DNA from: Geosiphon pyriformis
Lineage: Eukaryota; Glomeromycota; Glomeromycetes; Archaeosporales; Geosiphonaceae
Length of the DNA: 64,000 nucleotides
Direction of reading: 5' to 3'
Assembly (NCBI GenBank): GCA_016748015.1
Contig: JAAOMT010000741.1
Location: forward strand, 518,462 to 582,461
Of the stretch, positions 46,651-60,000 are shown in pieces; within the stretch, counting starts at the first letter, position 1; every line of letters starts with the position of its first letter. The notes below the pieces were generated by a model. That model was not told the DNA's origin. It was given only the letters and a program-made list of their open reading frames with translations, and did not search any database. The position numbers were made by a program, and so were the translations under genes.

Positions 46651-49600
46651 TCAACCACGAAACTGGGTAAATGATGGATTATTGAGCGGACGGATATTAG
46701 AGCTACTTGTAGGATCAGGGGGTTTACCAAAACCCATTGCCCCTCCAGATGTATTGGCGGCAAATTTAGCAAACCCAGCACCGCTGGGTGGCTTTGCAGC
46801 AGCAAATGACGCGTTGACTCCAAAGGTTGAGGGAGTAGCAGATGATTGGCCAAAGCCGATTTGCCCAAATGAAGGCTGCCCAAAACTTGGTTGCCCAAAA
46901 GTGGATGTTTGTTGGAAAGATGGTTGTCCAAATGACGGTTGCCCAAACGCAGGCTGCGAAAATCCAGATTGACCAAATAAAGGCGTTCCACCAGCTTGTC
47001 CAAACGCAGATGGGGGAGTGGGTTGAGGAGATATAGGTCCAAAGGCGGTTACTGGACCAAGAGAACCTGCATGGACCGATGGACCACCAAATAATGATGG
47101 TGTTGAAGGAGCACCAAATAATGATGGTGTTGAAGGAGCACCAAATAATGATGATGTTGAAGGAGCACCAAAGCCAGATGACGGGACTATTGGTGCTTGT
47201 GTAGGCGTTACCAAATTGTCAAAGGCTGACAAATTAGGTGACCTAACTGATTCTACAGATGTCCCATAATTAATCGAGTCTAGGCTTTGCGATATACCCC
47301 CCATATCCATATCATTCTCTTGTCCCTGTGATTCTAATGTCTCAGGAGTACTTTGAATGGGTAAAGTCTGAATCGTAGTCTCATGTTTAATTTCACTTAT
47401 TTGTCCATCTTCACTCTGCTTGTTTTCTTCAGCCTGTTCAACAATTTTCTTGTCCTGCGAATCATCTGAGGCTCCTGGTGTGGTCGAAGGCTTCTCAAAT
47501 TCTTCGGCAACACTAGACTCTGAATTATCCTCAGTTTTGTTCATCTCTGAAAACTTGAACATTTTGGATTTATTTGTCTCTAGAATATTAGCAGTTTTCT
47601 CATTTAATGAATCGTGGGAAATATTTGAGTCAAAATTTTCTACCCCAACTTGAGATTTATCAGTGGTCAATTCTTGCCGTGGTGTTTCTATGGCAGTCGT
47701 GAATCCGAGGTCATCAGATGAAGAGGCCTCCGGTGTAAGAGTCTCATCCCTGAATGAGCTTTCCTCTCTATTATCAGACGGAGTTTTTAAGGCAGCTGAC
47801 ATTAAAAGATTAGGAACCTCGGTCTGTTGGAACAATCGAGTCACTTCAGTATTAGCAATCACGTCGAGTTTTCCTTGTATTGAATCGTTCGTTGATTTCT
47901 CGGGGCTGTCTTTCATGAAATTTCTGAGCTCGTCCGAGATAGAATCGGAAGATGTATCTGGTGTACTTTGAATATTTTCTTTATAGGAGGGATCAAAAAA
48001 GCCTGCACCAAACTTCGACTCGATTTTGGGCTTTGCTTGTAAAACCCGATTGAAGGCATAATCGACAGCTGACGTGCTCAAAATTTCTTCGTCTTCTACT
48101 TGGCTCGTTTTGAAAGCAGTTAAAACAGAATCAGAATTTTCCGATTCAAAAGATGTAGAGGCTTCAGAATGAGATGTTTGTGGCCTTTGTAATGATTGTA
48201 AAGCTGTCCCATAAGGAGGCTCAGGGGTATTTATTAATGGATAAAGTCTGTTATTATAATCATGGGTTTCAGAAACTCTCCCTTCATTTCGACGTTCATA
48301 TGGGCGATCTCTTGCCTTCACATGTTCTTGAGCACGCCGATTCATGAGATTTCGTAAAGGACTTTCGATAAAGCCAGGTGAATTCATAGATAACAAAGTG
48401 TTTACTTCCTTAGTCGCCGATGGGGGAGTAGAGATACGTACTTGAAAACTTGGAATATTCCTTGGAGCGATAGTGATGGGAGACTTGTGAATGGGTTTTA
48501 ATTGGTCAGCTTTCATTGGCTTTGTTAAAAGAGGCGTTTTACGGCTACGAAGCTTTTTTCCTAAGCGTTTAATCATATCTTGTCTATTCAGATATTTTTC
48601 AATCTCTTTTTCGGTCTCTTGTAAGCATCGAATAGGTCGCTGGCTGTGGTGATTTGATAAATCTCGATTCTTCTCTTCCGCTTGTGACAATTCTCGTCGA
48701 TATTTCTGATTTTCAAGGTAGAGGTTTTCCATTTGCACTGACATTTTTTCTAGTTTCTCATCCCAATAATATAAGGCAGTGCTTATGTTACGAATAGATG
48801 AGTTTATCATCTCCATTGGTGATCGCCTATTTTCGGTATGAGATGTAATTAGCATAGCCGATTGGATAAAGAAGTCGGATCAATAATATGATTTCTGATT
48901 CCAACTCACTCTATTATGTTTCTATGCTTTTTTTGTTCAATTAAAGCATGTAAAGTAATTATACGTTCTTCAACTACCTTGGCGGCTTCTTTCACAGTCT
49001 TTAGAAAGATAAAAAAAAACGTCACTTTAAGCAACAAAAATCGTATATATATATATATATATAAGTAGCTACCTGCAAATGTCCTCGCACTTTATCCATG
49101 GCTTGTTGTTGAAGTGGTCTTATTCGAGCACGAACATTGGTACTTGCTAAAGGAGAAGGCTCCAAAATTAACCCAATGTCAGTGTTCATCTGGTGAACTG
49201 ATAAATTAAAAAACTGAATTTTCAGTGAGCCCGAGGAATAGATTGCTTTAAAGATCATTATATTTATAAAAAACTAAAAACCTTTAAGTGAACTCTCGTT
49301 GAGTTGCGAGATCTCATTGTAAGTCTCGTGAAGCTGCTCTTTCAGTAGTTGTGTTTCTTTCTGCAGTATTTTGGTCATGCTAGTTATACCAGGAAAATCC
49401 CCAACTGTACAAGATAAAGGATCCATCAGATTTGGCTTTAACTTGGATCGGTAATTCATCAGGTGGTCTGTACGTAGCCTGCGTATCATTTTTTTGAGCT
49501 AAATTTAAATTTACAGAGTCAGAACATTTTGCTCAAGCTACGTATTCCATTTTAAATGTATGAGTTATAATTTTATACCGATTCCATTTCATTATTTGTT

Positions 49601-51685
49601 TCCCAAATTCTCTCTTCGTGTAGAGAATGAAATTCAGGAGTAACGTCATTACTTTCCGAAATTGTACTAGTAGGAGTACCCACGGATATAATAGGTGATG
49701 CAAACCTTGATTGGGAATTTATAGAGGGAACAAATGAAGCTGGTGAGGGAATATTTGGAGAAGAAGAGTGGGAGATTGGAGGTGTCGTAAAAATATTCGA
49801 GGACGTTGGTAAACCGAGAGGAGGTTTAGAAGGGAAGTTGGTAAATTGAGAAGGAATTATTGGTGGTGTGGAAAAAATAATATGGGGAATCGAGTTTTTC
49901 TTCGCAACAGGAGGAGGCGGAGGGGGCGTTGAGGGGGTATTATGGCGCATTGATGGTTGGTTAATTATTTCCTTTTCTTGAGATAATGTAGCTTGAGAGG
50001 GCAACATCTTTGTAGATATAATGACCCCACCGGAAGGACCATTTGAAGGAATATTTTGTGGGGCAGTCATATCTAAGCATTCCTCTTTAGAGTTGTAAGC
50101 TGCTTTATTGAAACATCGATATGCCACCAGGTCACCTTCATCATTAAGAATATATAATATCGGAACGGGAGGTACCATTTCGGTTGAATCTTCTAGTACT
50201 TTAGCCAGCCATTTATCGGTATCGCTGAAATCAATTGCCATACCAAATGGAATGGTATCATCTGAGGGACTATCAGGAATTCTGGAGAGTGGTAAAATTG
50301 CAGCTTTGTCATCGTCGACTCGCCATGAGGCCCAATTACCAGAAGCACTACGGCACACTATTGCAGTCTCTGTTGAGAACGTGTTGGAAATGATAACCAT
50401 ATTTTTTGCCTTTTCACCCCTGAAGTTAAAATTGAAGATCAATAGTAGTGAAGATGGATGCTTAAAGAAAATAAGTAAATTTGCCAATTTATAATTAAAG
50501 CCTAAGGTAAGCACCAATCTCTTATTGCCTCCATGTAATAGTAAGGTGACCTGTCACGCTGAGATTTGTACGTAAGGTCCCCAGCTTTGATATATGTCGT
50601 TTGGAGGCGTTGTTCACGTGAAACTATATATACCTCTGGGAAGGAATCTTCATTAGGAACCATGGGGAAGTATGCAACAAGATATATGGAGCTCTCCATC
50701 CATAGCACGTTCAAAACTATAGAGAATATTAATTATATTAAGTGAGTTAATTAGAATATAAAATCCAAGAGAATCCTCTCTTTACCTTTATAAGCATCTT
50801 GTTTTTCACTCAAGTCAGTAGGCAGAGGAATAGTCAACTGTAACACGCCTTCAATAGTATATTGGGTAAGTTTTCCGGAAGCAGTACCACATACTAGTTG
50901 CTTTCCTTTTGGTGACCAACAGACTAAGAAAAAACAATAATTATCAATTACTTTAATTTTGTGATGGAATTAATGTGAATTCGTATGCATCATATGCATA
51001 CTTGCACTGACTTGGTCTCCAGCATTCTGAGGTTGGATGGTGCCGATATTTTTATTTTCTTGAAAATTTCTCAATACAACAACACCCTGATAGTCTAGCA
51101 AAACAGCAAGTATATTAGGTGAATATCCAGTGTTTGGTCGAATATCTTTGATATTATGTTTGAACGCTATTTCTCGATAAGGACCAATAGTAGACGACTA
51201 TTTAAATAATCATAAAGGTGAGTAATTAATTAATTAATTAATTAATTTGTGAGTTTCACCAAGTCAACAAGAGAAAAATAAAAGTTTTTGTATACTTTAT
51301 TTGCAAAGGAGGTTATATCATACAAATAAATCAAATTTCCTTTGATTCCCACTATTAAAGTAAGCTCGTCAGCAGATATTCTCAATATCTCCACAGCGCC
51401 TTCGATCACTTCAATTTGAAGAATTCCTTCCACAAGAGTCGCAGAGTGAGGCTCTGCAGAAAGAAAAGCATCACGTATTTGCTTTGTAGTGGAAAACACA
51501 AACCCTCGAGGCGTGGCAGCGACCAAATAACCGTATTTTTTCGAGATCACAAGTAAAGAGACATGGTATGGTAAGCTTGCGTCGTCAAATTTTTCAGGAG
51601 CAACCTTGACTATCGAGACACCTTTCTTGAGGTGGTTAAACTCGAAAAAGTCTACGTTCTGTTCTTCAAGTTCGGTGTCCGGCAT
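46651..51685 (-). CDS. NUP159: FG-repeat nucleoporin, Nup159/NUP214 type
   Basis: Nup159/NUP214 sits on the cytoplasmic face of the nuclear pore and recruits the Dbp5 helicase for mRNA export. From the ATG at 51685 the first exons encode a beta-propeller (VSLLVISKKYGYLVAATPRGFVFST; EILRISADELTLIVGI; further blades down to about 50100, including KNMVIISNTFSTETAIV and MAIDFSDTDKWLAKV). Then follow a Pro/Ser-rich linker (49600-50000), a coiled coil (TKILQKETQLLKEQLHETYN, 49300-49400; ENLYLENQKYRRELSQAEE, about 48700), a long acidic-Ser region, and an FG domain at 46650-47200 (SLFGAPS and FGQPSFGQ repeats). The order matches human NUP214 more than yeast Nup159, in having the FG region at the C-terminus. 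The large last exon covers 46651 to about 48855. Confidence 0.88.
47085..47165 (-). repeat. Three 27-bp tandem repeats coding SLFGAPSTP units
   Basis: Three adjacent 27-bp copies (47085-47111, 47112-47138, 47139-47165) encode nine-residue SLFGAPSTP units. Copies 1 and 2 look identical; copy 3 differs by one base (GGT to GAT). Confidence 0.93.
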
Positions 51686-51882
51686 GTTTTTGTTTTACTT
51701 TCTGCCCATGGTTAATCGAATTTATAAGATTACAATGGAGACCAGGTGATCAACAATGATCAGCTGAAGCCAATCAAAACCCTGATTTACTGATGCGGGC
51801 CAGCCCAAATTTTATTGTAAAAACAAAAATTATAAAGTCAAAAGAATTGGCTATAAGGCCTTTTTTCCTATTTTAATATGAT

Positions 51883-53697
51883 TCACTGTGTGAAAAATGA
51901 TAAATGTTTCCCTAAAAGTTCCCATTCCAACCCGAAAAATTTAATAATCCAACAAATAGTTGCTAATAAAAAAACGATAAAGAGGATAAAGAGTTGTGCG
52001 TCAATGAAGTTAAGTTCTTGTTTGGGTGTGGATTTCGTGAGTGTTTTTGTAGCCGAGGAAAATGGATGACTTTTTAGGTAAGTTTGACACCACTGTTCAA
52101 TCTGGTAAAGATTAGAAAAAAGTCATATATGTAATTTTGTTTTGTTTTTTTGAATTCGAATTTTAGATGTTGAAGATGGTGTGACTTTACCTGACCACAT
52201 GCTATACTAATCCTTAAGAAATTTGGATCTTTTGCGTCATTCTTGGTAATGATAGTTTGTGTGTATTGCCGAAAAATACCTACCACCGCATAAATATTGG
52301 TGCTTTTTTGGATTAACTGCAGCCATATGGATAATTCAATTTGAGAGTCAGTTAAGAAAATATCATGAATTCGAATTTTATTTCTCACCTTAACAGCTTC
52401 TCCTTTGCGAATTTTTACAACTTTTTTATAAATGTTGTAATTCTTGAATACGAGGGCTAACGTGGCTATCGCCATAACTTGTGGGATAGCACAAAAATTG
52501 AAAATTTTCGGATCCCTAATCATATTCATATATGTCAAACAATCAGGGACATGTTTTAAGGCATCGAGACACATTGCCGATAAACATTCTATTGCTTGTT
52601 TTTCGTGACCAGGTTCTTTAAGATCGGCTAAATTGTCGACATATTGTGACCATATTTCTTTAGGCCAAAATCGACGATTCTGAAGAATATCCTCCAGGTA
52701 ATCACGAATAATATTAACTTTTTGAAGGAATAAACCCATCGATTTCGATCTAATAATAAATGAATTTTAGGTTTATCTAATAAAGGCTCGACGAAAAAAT
52801 AGCGATAATACTTACAAATCGGGAACTTCGGAAAGCTCATCATTTTCTAGTCCGCTTCCAATAAATAAATCGCTCAGACCGAGACCAACCAAACCGGCGA
52901 CATAATGACAATAGAGATCATAATCTTTGACTGTCTTGACACCATAGTTACGGTAAGAGGCATTATTAGCAAAGTCAGCCATACCATGACCCATTAATTT
53001 ACATTTTTCCGCGATTACATTTTGAAAGCTAATGAGAGTCAAGAAAATCTTGGTGAAACACTATTTTTAATCAAAAATAAAATTTATCCATGACTCGTAC
53101 CATTTTTTAAGACTCAAAAATTCTTCGATAACCAAATCAAATTCCATTAATAATTGACGATCCTTCTCTTTGGGACCACCTAGGAATCATCAATAAGTGA
53201 GATTGACAACAATTGAAAAAACTTTGACCCATTCAACCAAAGACCACTTACTTTCTTTGAAATTCCAACCTCTCTTGTAAATATTGTTGTGAAAATTTCT
53301 CAAAAGAACTTCCTTCTTATCAATGGGGATTGACATATCATCTTCGATTGTGTCAAGTCCACGTAAAATCAAATAAAAGAGACAAACCTGTAAAATAAAA
53401 TTTAACAAATAGATGCTTTTTGATAGAAATTGAAAATAGATAATTCGACTTAAACGCGTAATATTTATAACATCAAAGGCTCACCGCGTCTCTTAACTCA
53501 TCATTTAGCTCTTGTATAACTGCTGCAAAAGACCGCGAAGTCATATTCAAGAACTCATAACAACGTATTTTACTTTTAGTCGCGGTGCGAAGGGTCTTTG
53601 CTAAGGCTGATGAGGAAGAGGCAGGTAAAAACTTGTAGTGAAACAAGGCAACTATTTCTGACGGATAGAAAGCAGACTCGATAAACGCTGAAGCCAT
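51883..53697 (-). CDS. ERG9: Squalene synthase (farnesyl-diphosphate farnesyltransferase)
   Basis: This ER-membrane enzyme condenses two farnesyl diphosphates to squalene, the first committed sterol step. The start is the ATG at 53697 ([23 protein letters not shown]). Segments in order: [43 protein letters not shown] (first Asp-rich site), [10 protein letters not shown]-like helix, [25 protein letters not shown], then [20 protein letters not shown] (second Asp-rich site) and [17 protein letters not shown]. The last exon (51883-52101) follows a CAG acceptor after SIACGQ. It adds [19 protein letters not shown] and a hydrophobic anchor, [19 protein letters not shown], ending at 51883. Both catalytic Asp motifs are intact. 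The promoter faces the Oac1-like gene. Confidence 0.93.
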
Positions 53698-54100
53698 ATT
53701 TTATTAAATTTTATTTCGTTTACTTGGTTTTTATGAACCTTTTTCACAAGTTTATTTTCTCTGGGTTGGAAATAGGGCAGCGATAGAAAAATGTCATATA
53801 GATCAAGAGATTTGAGGTATTAAAAAAAATTGAAACTTTTCTAAAAGATGTTTTCTATTGTAATATCTCGTTGGGAGCTATTTTATTGCCTCCCACTACT
53901 ACCTCTTAACCCAATTTTCGTTACAATTATTTTACAAAAAAAAAATTTCCATCGATTTTTTGAATTTTGAGGTCTTTAGATTTATAAATATTTACATCTG
54001 GTGTGACAATTTTTCTTTTTTCCTATGGATTTGGTGTTCCACAGGTTATTGCATGAAAAAGTTTGGAAAAAGATACCTGAGTTTCGTTACTTTGTTTTCT
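53698..54100. promoter_or_regulatory. Divergent intergenic region (squalene synthase / mitochondrial carrier)
   Basis: 403 bp separate the two start codons. In-frame ATGs for the carrier also occur at 53960 and 54052, but the region before 54101 reads as hydrophobic, low-quality coding sequence, so I treat it as 5' UTR. Confidence 0.45.
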
Positions 54101-55488
54101 ATGACTTCTTCGCTAAGTGAAGTAAAGACCAGTGCAGTGAAAACTACCAATAGCTCAGTCACAAATGGTACAAAGTTACCACCGACGCCGAGTAAAGCTT
54201 CACCTAATGTCGTCACCCACGCAAAAGAACATATAGGTGCAGTTCATGGATTTTTTATTGGTGGTGCCGCTGCATGTGCCTCGGTTACTTTCACGAACCC
54301 TTGGGAGGTACTTATGAAAAGTTTTTTTTTAATGAACTGCTCCTTTCTAACTTTCATGGTTTTTTTGCACAAAAAGCTAGTAAAAACACGGTTACAACTT
54401 CAAGGAGAGTTGACCAGGGCAAATACCAATGCTCCGAAGCCTTATAGAAACATTTTTCAAGCCTTCTTTGTCATTTTTCGGTATGAAGGTTTGCGTGGAA
54501 TACAACAAGGTCTAGGTATGTTTGATATAGTCTGCCGGATCATGATAATTTGATCAAAATGAATCATTTTAAACGATTTAAATATAGTAATAGAAATTTA
54601 TTTATTTATTTATTTATTTATTTCTCATTTAAGGTCCAGCGTATGTATATCAACTTGTAATGAATGGGGCACGTCTCGGTCTATATGATCCAATGCGTAA
54701 TTACCTAGTTCAAACCTTCAATACATCAAATACATCAATGCCTATAAGTATTGCATCAGGTGGAGCAGCGGGTATTGTAGGTGCCGCTCTAGGATCACCT
54801 TTATATCTCGTAAAAACTCGGATGCAATCACATTCTCCTCAATTCGCTATTGGTCATCAACACAATTATAAAAACACGTGGCATGCTTTGTCAGAAATTT
54901 ATAAAGATGGTGGATTCCGATGTTTGTTTCGTGGTGTTGACGCGTCAATGCTTAGAACTGGGGTTGGATCGAGTGTACAATTACCTAGTTATTTCTTGGT
55001 GAAACGATGGTTAATTAAGAAGACAGGCAGGAGTGACGATATTTTAGTACAGGGACTTTCCAGTTTGGCCAGTGGATTATGTGTGTGTATAGCAATGAAT
55101 CCGTTTGATGTGATTAGTACACGAATGTATAATCAAAAAGCAGATTCATCTGGAAAGGGGATGTAAGTGAATTTTAATTTTGGTTTAATTATAGGTAAAA
55201 GTTAATTACATTTTTTATTTTGGGGTTTTAGTTTATACAAAAGTACTTTGGATTGTTTGGTAAAAACTTATCAAACTGAAGGCTTAAGTGGATTTTACAA
55301 AGGGTTTGGTGCCCATTATTTTAGAGTTGGGTAAGTTTAGGGAATTGCTTATGTTAATTTGATTTAATAAGCGTTAAAAGGTCTTACAAGTTGCTCATAA
55401 TTTTTATAGGCCTCATACAATATTAACGCTAGTATTTTTAGAACAATTTCGAGGATTATATATAAAATATTGGAACAGTATAATATAG
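54101..55488 (+). CDS. OAC1: Mitochondrial carrier, Oac1/SLC25A34-35 type
   Basis: These inner-membrane carriers exchange oxaloacetate, sulfate and related anions. Exons 54101-54307, 54377-54515, 54634-55162, 55232-55330 and 55410-55488 total 1053 nt (350 residues). The three repeat signatures are NPWELVKTRLQLQGEL, GSPLYLVKTRMQSHS and NPFDVISTRMYNQ, each the PX[DE]XX[KR] kind of motif (the second has Leu-Tyr in place of the acidic residue), with GIQQGLGPAYVYQL, CLFRGVDASMLRTGVGSSVQLPSY and GFYKGFGAHYFRVGPHTILTLVFLEQ between. The AAG acceptor at 54376 gives Leu-Val-Lys, while the nearby TAG acceptor would break the frame. A second AAG acceptor precedes 54634. The first ~45 residues are a polar extension. 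The exact substrate is an inference from family resemblance. Confidence 0.9.
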
Positions 55489-56554
55489 TGTCAAGAGGAA
55501 TAAGCAAAAAAAAAACAAAGCTTGATTTATGTTGTAGATATTCCTAGAATTTTTTGTGATTTTAAAGAATTATAGGGCTTGATATTTTATAGAAAATAGA
55601 GGTAAGCTATTTAATATACTTTATTCAAATCAGACTTCATCTCTTAACGTGATTTCAGCTTTGAAATGTATATTGAAAAATTATTAAGAGGAGGATTAGA
55701 ACAATTTGCTTTTAGGTATAATAACGTGATTTCAGAATCCTGAGGTAAATCCAATAGATATCGATCCAGCAAAAGATTGGTTAATCAGAAATATACGTTG
55801 AAGACGTTCCCTTCAAGCTCTTAAAAAATTTTCGTTATTTTTGGCGCTACCAGGTACTTAAGATTGCATTCTACAACTTGATGAAAGTATCAAGTCAAAA
55901 AATTATGAATTCATGAACTGAAACTAATAATGAATCTTTTAATTTTGGAATTAATTTATTACAAGATAAATTTCCCTCATCCTTTTCGATTAATTTAATA
56001 AAGAATTTGCGAAAAATCAAGGTATTTTATGAAAAACCCAATTAAATTTTAAATGGATACCTCTTTTTTTGAATCATAAAATTTATGATAATTTGGGGAG
56101 ACAAAAAATTGGATTTCTGCTCACTTTTTCGAAATAAATGCAATCAATGTGTTTGTCAATTGTAGAATTGCTGTTGATCCTTTAATAAAAGATTGAGGTT
56201 CTTCAAATGTTTTGGGGTAGTAATATTTTTTAACAGTTTGATTTTTTTAATTGCAACGCTTGTCTTCTTGATATATTATTTAATTTACCAATTATGTACC
56301 GAATGAATAACTTGAATGCTTTTTTATTTGAAAATTTGCTTATTTTAATTAAGTTAACGAAACGAATTTAAATTTGTTTAAACAAAATATTATAGTAGGT
56401 CGAGATATTTGTATACATTTAATTTTTAAATGATATTGTCAAATAATTATTTTAAGAACTGTTTTTTTAAATTATATATATAATTATTAATAAATCATAA
56501 TATAATAAAATATTATTTATTATTATAATTAAATTATTTATTATTATAATTAAA

Positions 56555-56646
<92 letters not shown>

Positions 56647-57009
56647 CATTATTATTAGTTGTTTAATTATATATTTTTTTATAAATATTAAAAATTAAAA
56701 AAGATCACGTAAAATGATTAAAATAATGGTTAACAAAATATATTTGTGTAAATTAAAATACGTAAAAATAAACAATATAAATAATTATAATGAGATCAGC
56801 GTGTTAATTAATAGCCCAAATTGGTTATTATAATACAAAATCTTCCATTGTAATAGGTAAATCCTTGTTATTTCCCCTTTTTCGGCGTGTTGAATTTATA
56901 TTGTCCAAAAAGGTAATTCAATAGAATTCCTGTTCGAACATTATTAAAAACCGACTTTGTCTGTGAAATAAATAACCCTTAACCCGAAAATACGATATTA
57001 ACTACGACT
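55489..57009. other. AT-rich intergenic stretch
   Basis: This is the carrier 3' flank, then very AT-rich DNA with a long (ATT)n tract, then the GC-richer 5' flank of the M13 peptidase from about 56840. No gene is seen. Confidence 0.6.
56560..56656. repeat. (ATT)n microsatellite
   Basis: About 95 bp of ATT units with one C interruption near the right end. It translates as poly-Ile on the minus strand and is not a gene. Confidence 0.95.
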
Positions 57010-60000
57010 ATGAGTAACCATAGCAATCAAAATTTTCCTGAAGAAAATGCCCCTCTTCTAAACTCGAACCAAACGCCAAACGACCCTAGCGAAGTAGAGA
57101 CTGAGTCAGGACACTTGAGTCCAGATGGTGGACGTACTGGAAGTGGAACTTCGATACCTCGTGGACACCCTCGTCGCCGAACCGAATCAAATTATCCGTC
57201 TCCACGAAAGTTTTCACAGTTAGAATTATTATTGGCGTCTATTTGTGTGCTTTTATTAATAACGACAAGTATATTTGCCGGATTATACGCTCGTGGAAAG
57301 TCGAATAAGCACCAAGGTGATAAACTTCCCCCTGAGCCTTTACCTTCACCACCTCCAATGAAAAATGAAACGGAACCGGTACGCAAATAAAAGTTGTTTT
57401 TCATCTAATTCAATCAATATTCCTTCATTATCAATTTGCATAAAACTAGGGACCTTGTCAAACTCCTGACTGCGTTCTTACAGCTGCTGCTATAATTCAG
57501 GATATAGATCTCAAGCATGATCCATGTCAAGACTTTTATCAATATAGCTGTACGTAACAGAATATTTTGAGATCACGAGCTCAATTTGTCTTCAGATTTT
57601 TTTAACTCGATTTAAAATATCAGGCGGAAAATGGCTTGACAAGAATATTATTCCTGATGAAAAGAGTCGATATAGTTATTTTGATAATCTCTATGAAAAC
57701 AATCAAGTGAGTGGTTTATCCTTAAATAAGAGTAATAAATTTTTTAATACATATTATTTTTCTTCTTTTTTAGAAAGTACTTAAAGGAATACTCGAAAGT
57801 AATTCCATTCCAACCGATCACATCAAACCGCCAACTCTTCCATCCCCATCGGAAACTCAAGACAAGCTAAATTTTTTTAAACTTCAATCCCTGTATAAAT
57901 CATGCATGAATGATACTCTAATTAAAGAATTAGGTGTTGCCCCATTGACCCCTATTCTTGAGCGTATTCGTCAAAAATTCCCGCGTCGTAAAGAAGGTTC
58001 ACTGAGTTATTTCTTGAAACGTCAAACATCGAGTAAAAAACATGATGAAAAAATTGCCAATCCAAAAATGCTCTCCACCTCTATTGACAAAACTAATTTA
58101 ACGGAAACACTTGGTTACTTAAATCGAATTGGCGTTGAACCTTTATTCGAATTCTCAATCGAAGCAGATGCCAAAGCACCGGAAACTAACGCGTTATACT
58201 TATCGCAATCAGGCCTTGGACTACCTTCCAAAGAATATTATGAGGAAGAGAATATTCTAAAAGTTTATAAAAGTGTAGTCGCTGAATTATTGGAGAAAGC
58301 TCTTGGTAAAGAAGAGGCGGATCCCAAGAATGCTGGGTCAATACGTGGCGCTGGTATCGAAAAATATTTTAAAGAGGAATGGGGACAAGTGGCCGATAGA
58401 ATTGTTGAGTTTGAAAGGAAATTGGCAAATATTTCACTTTCACCGTATGTACTATTTGTCTTGAGGTCAGCTATCATTTTTGAAATTTATTCAATTAAAT
58501 CATTAACCTTGATTTCATTTGAAGAGAAGAATTTTCAGATCCAGAAGCAACATACAACCCTCACTCGATTCCATCTCTCGACGTATTAAGTCCAATTATT
58601 CTGTGGCCTCAGCTTATCGAAGCTCTATTGCCACGCGCTGCTGATTTTCCGACAAAAGTGATCTTGACGTCAAATAGTTATTTTGAAAGATTATCAGAAC
58701 TTGTTGAACAAACACCTGCATCTACCCTTGAGGATTATTTCCTTTGGCAAACCATTTCAGTATATGCCGAACACTTAAATGAGGAATTTAGGGCACCTTT
58801 AAGACGACTGGCAGCGAAAATTCAAGGCGTTGATGAAACTGTGCTTCCGAAACGTTGGGAAGTTTGTTTGAAGATCATAGACGAGAGAATGGGTTATATG
58901 GCTGGAAGATTTTACGTGTTAAAGACTTTTGGAGGTCAGCAAGGATAATTAAATTGATTCTGCGAATCGAGAGTTTCTTTTTGTTGACAACTTATTTTTG
59001 ATAGGAGATAGTAAGAAAATTTCCGAAAAAGTTATATCTTCCGTAAAGCAAGCTTTCATTAAGAGACTACCATATCTCGAGTGGCTTGATGAAGAAACTC
59101 GAGAAAAGGCAATCAAAAAGGCAAGAAATAAATTTTCCCTTTCTTCAATATTGTCTGCGTACAGGAATATATCAAAATTAAGTTATTAAAATTTGTAGGT
59201 GAACACAATCATTCAAAAAGTAGGCTACCCGGCCAAAACCCCAAACACTATGGACCCTATCAGCCTTGCAGAATACTATGAAAAGTTGGAAATAGACGAA
59301 ACAAAATATTTTAAAAATATTGTCAACGGCTATACATGGACCACCGAAAAGAATTGGCGAAAAACTGGCAAACCAGTCAATCGTGACGAATGGCAAATGA
59401 CTCCACACACTGTTAACGCGTATTATGTGAGTGGAAACAACTTAAGTGGCTTTATCGGATTGGCCATACTAATTATTTAAATCTGGTTTTTTATGCTAAT
59501 TAGAATCCAACTGTCAACGAAATTGTTTTTCCGGCTGGTATATTAAAATATTTGTCTTCCAATCTCATTTTTATAAAATCAATAATGCTTTCATGCTTAT
59601 TTTTAGGAATCTTGCAGCCACCATTTTTCAGTGCCAGACATCCAGAATATGTTAACTATGGTGCAATCGGCATGGTGATTGGGCATGAACTCACGGTTTA
59701 TAGGAACATCTACTTATCTTTGTTTGCGTTTTTTTATCAATATTGTCATAAATAGATGTTGGCTATTCCCTTTCGATCATTTTATGTAGCACGCCTTTGA
59801 TAATAATGGTCGCCAATATGATGAAACTGGTCGCTTAACTCAAGTAATTCTCTCGAGTTTTCTTTCAACCTAATTTTGATTCAATTAATTTTGATAATCC
59901 CATTTTTTTATTCAAGTGGTGGTCCAATTCAACGATAAAAGCGTTCAAGAATAAGACGGAATGTTTTGTTAACCAGTATGCTAATTACACGATCGACGGT

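Noticed and set aside
46640-46972. Cys/Pro/Gly-rich plus-strand open frame that looks like a repeat protein
   Set aside because: It is antisense to the FG repeats of the nucleoporin; the repeated pattern is a mirror of FGQPS units.
53960-54100. In-frame 5' extension of the mitochondrial carrier
   Set aside because: The residues are hydrophobic and irregular with several candidate Mets; carriers rarely have such an extension, and 54101 gives a normal start.
54380-54383. TAG at 54378-54380 as the acceptor for Oac1-like exon 2
   Set aside because: It would shift the frame; the AAG three bases upstream keeps phase and gives the conserved Leu-Val-Lys.
56467-56649. Open frame of poly-Ile on the minus strand
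   Set aside because: It is the translation of an (ATT)n microsatellite.
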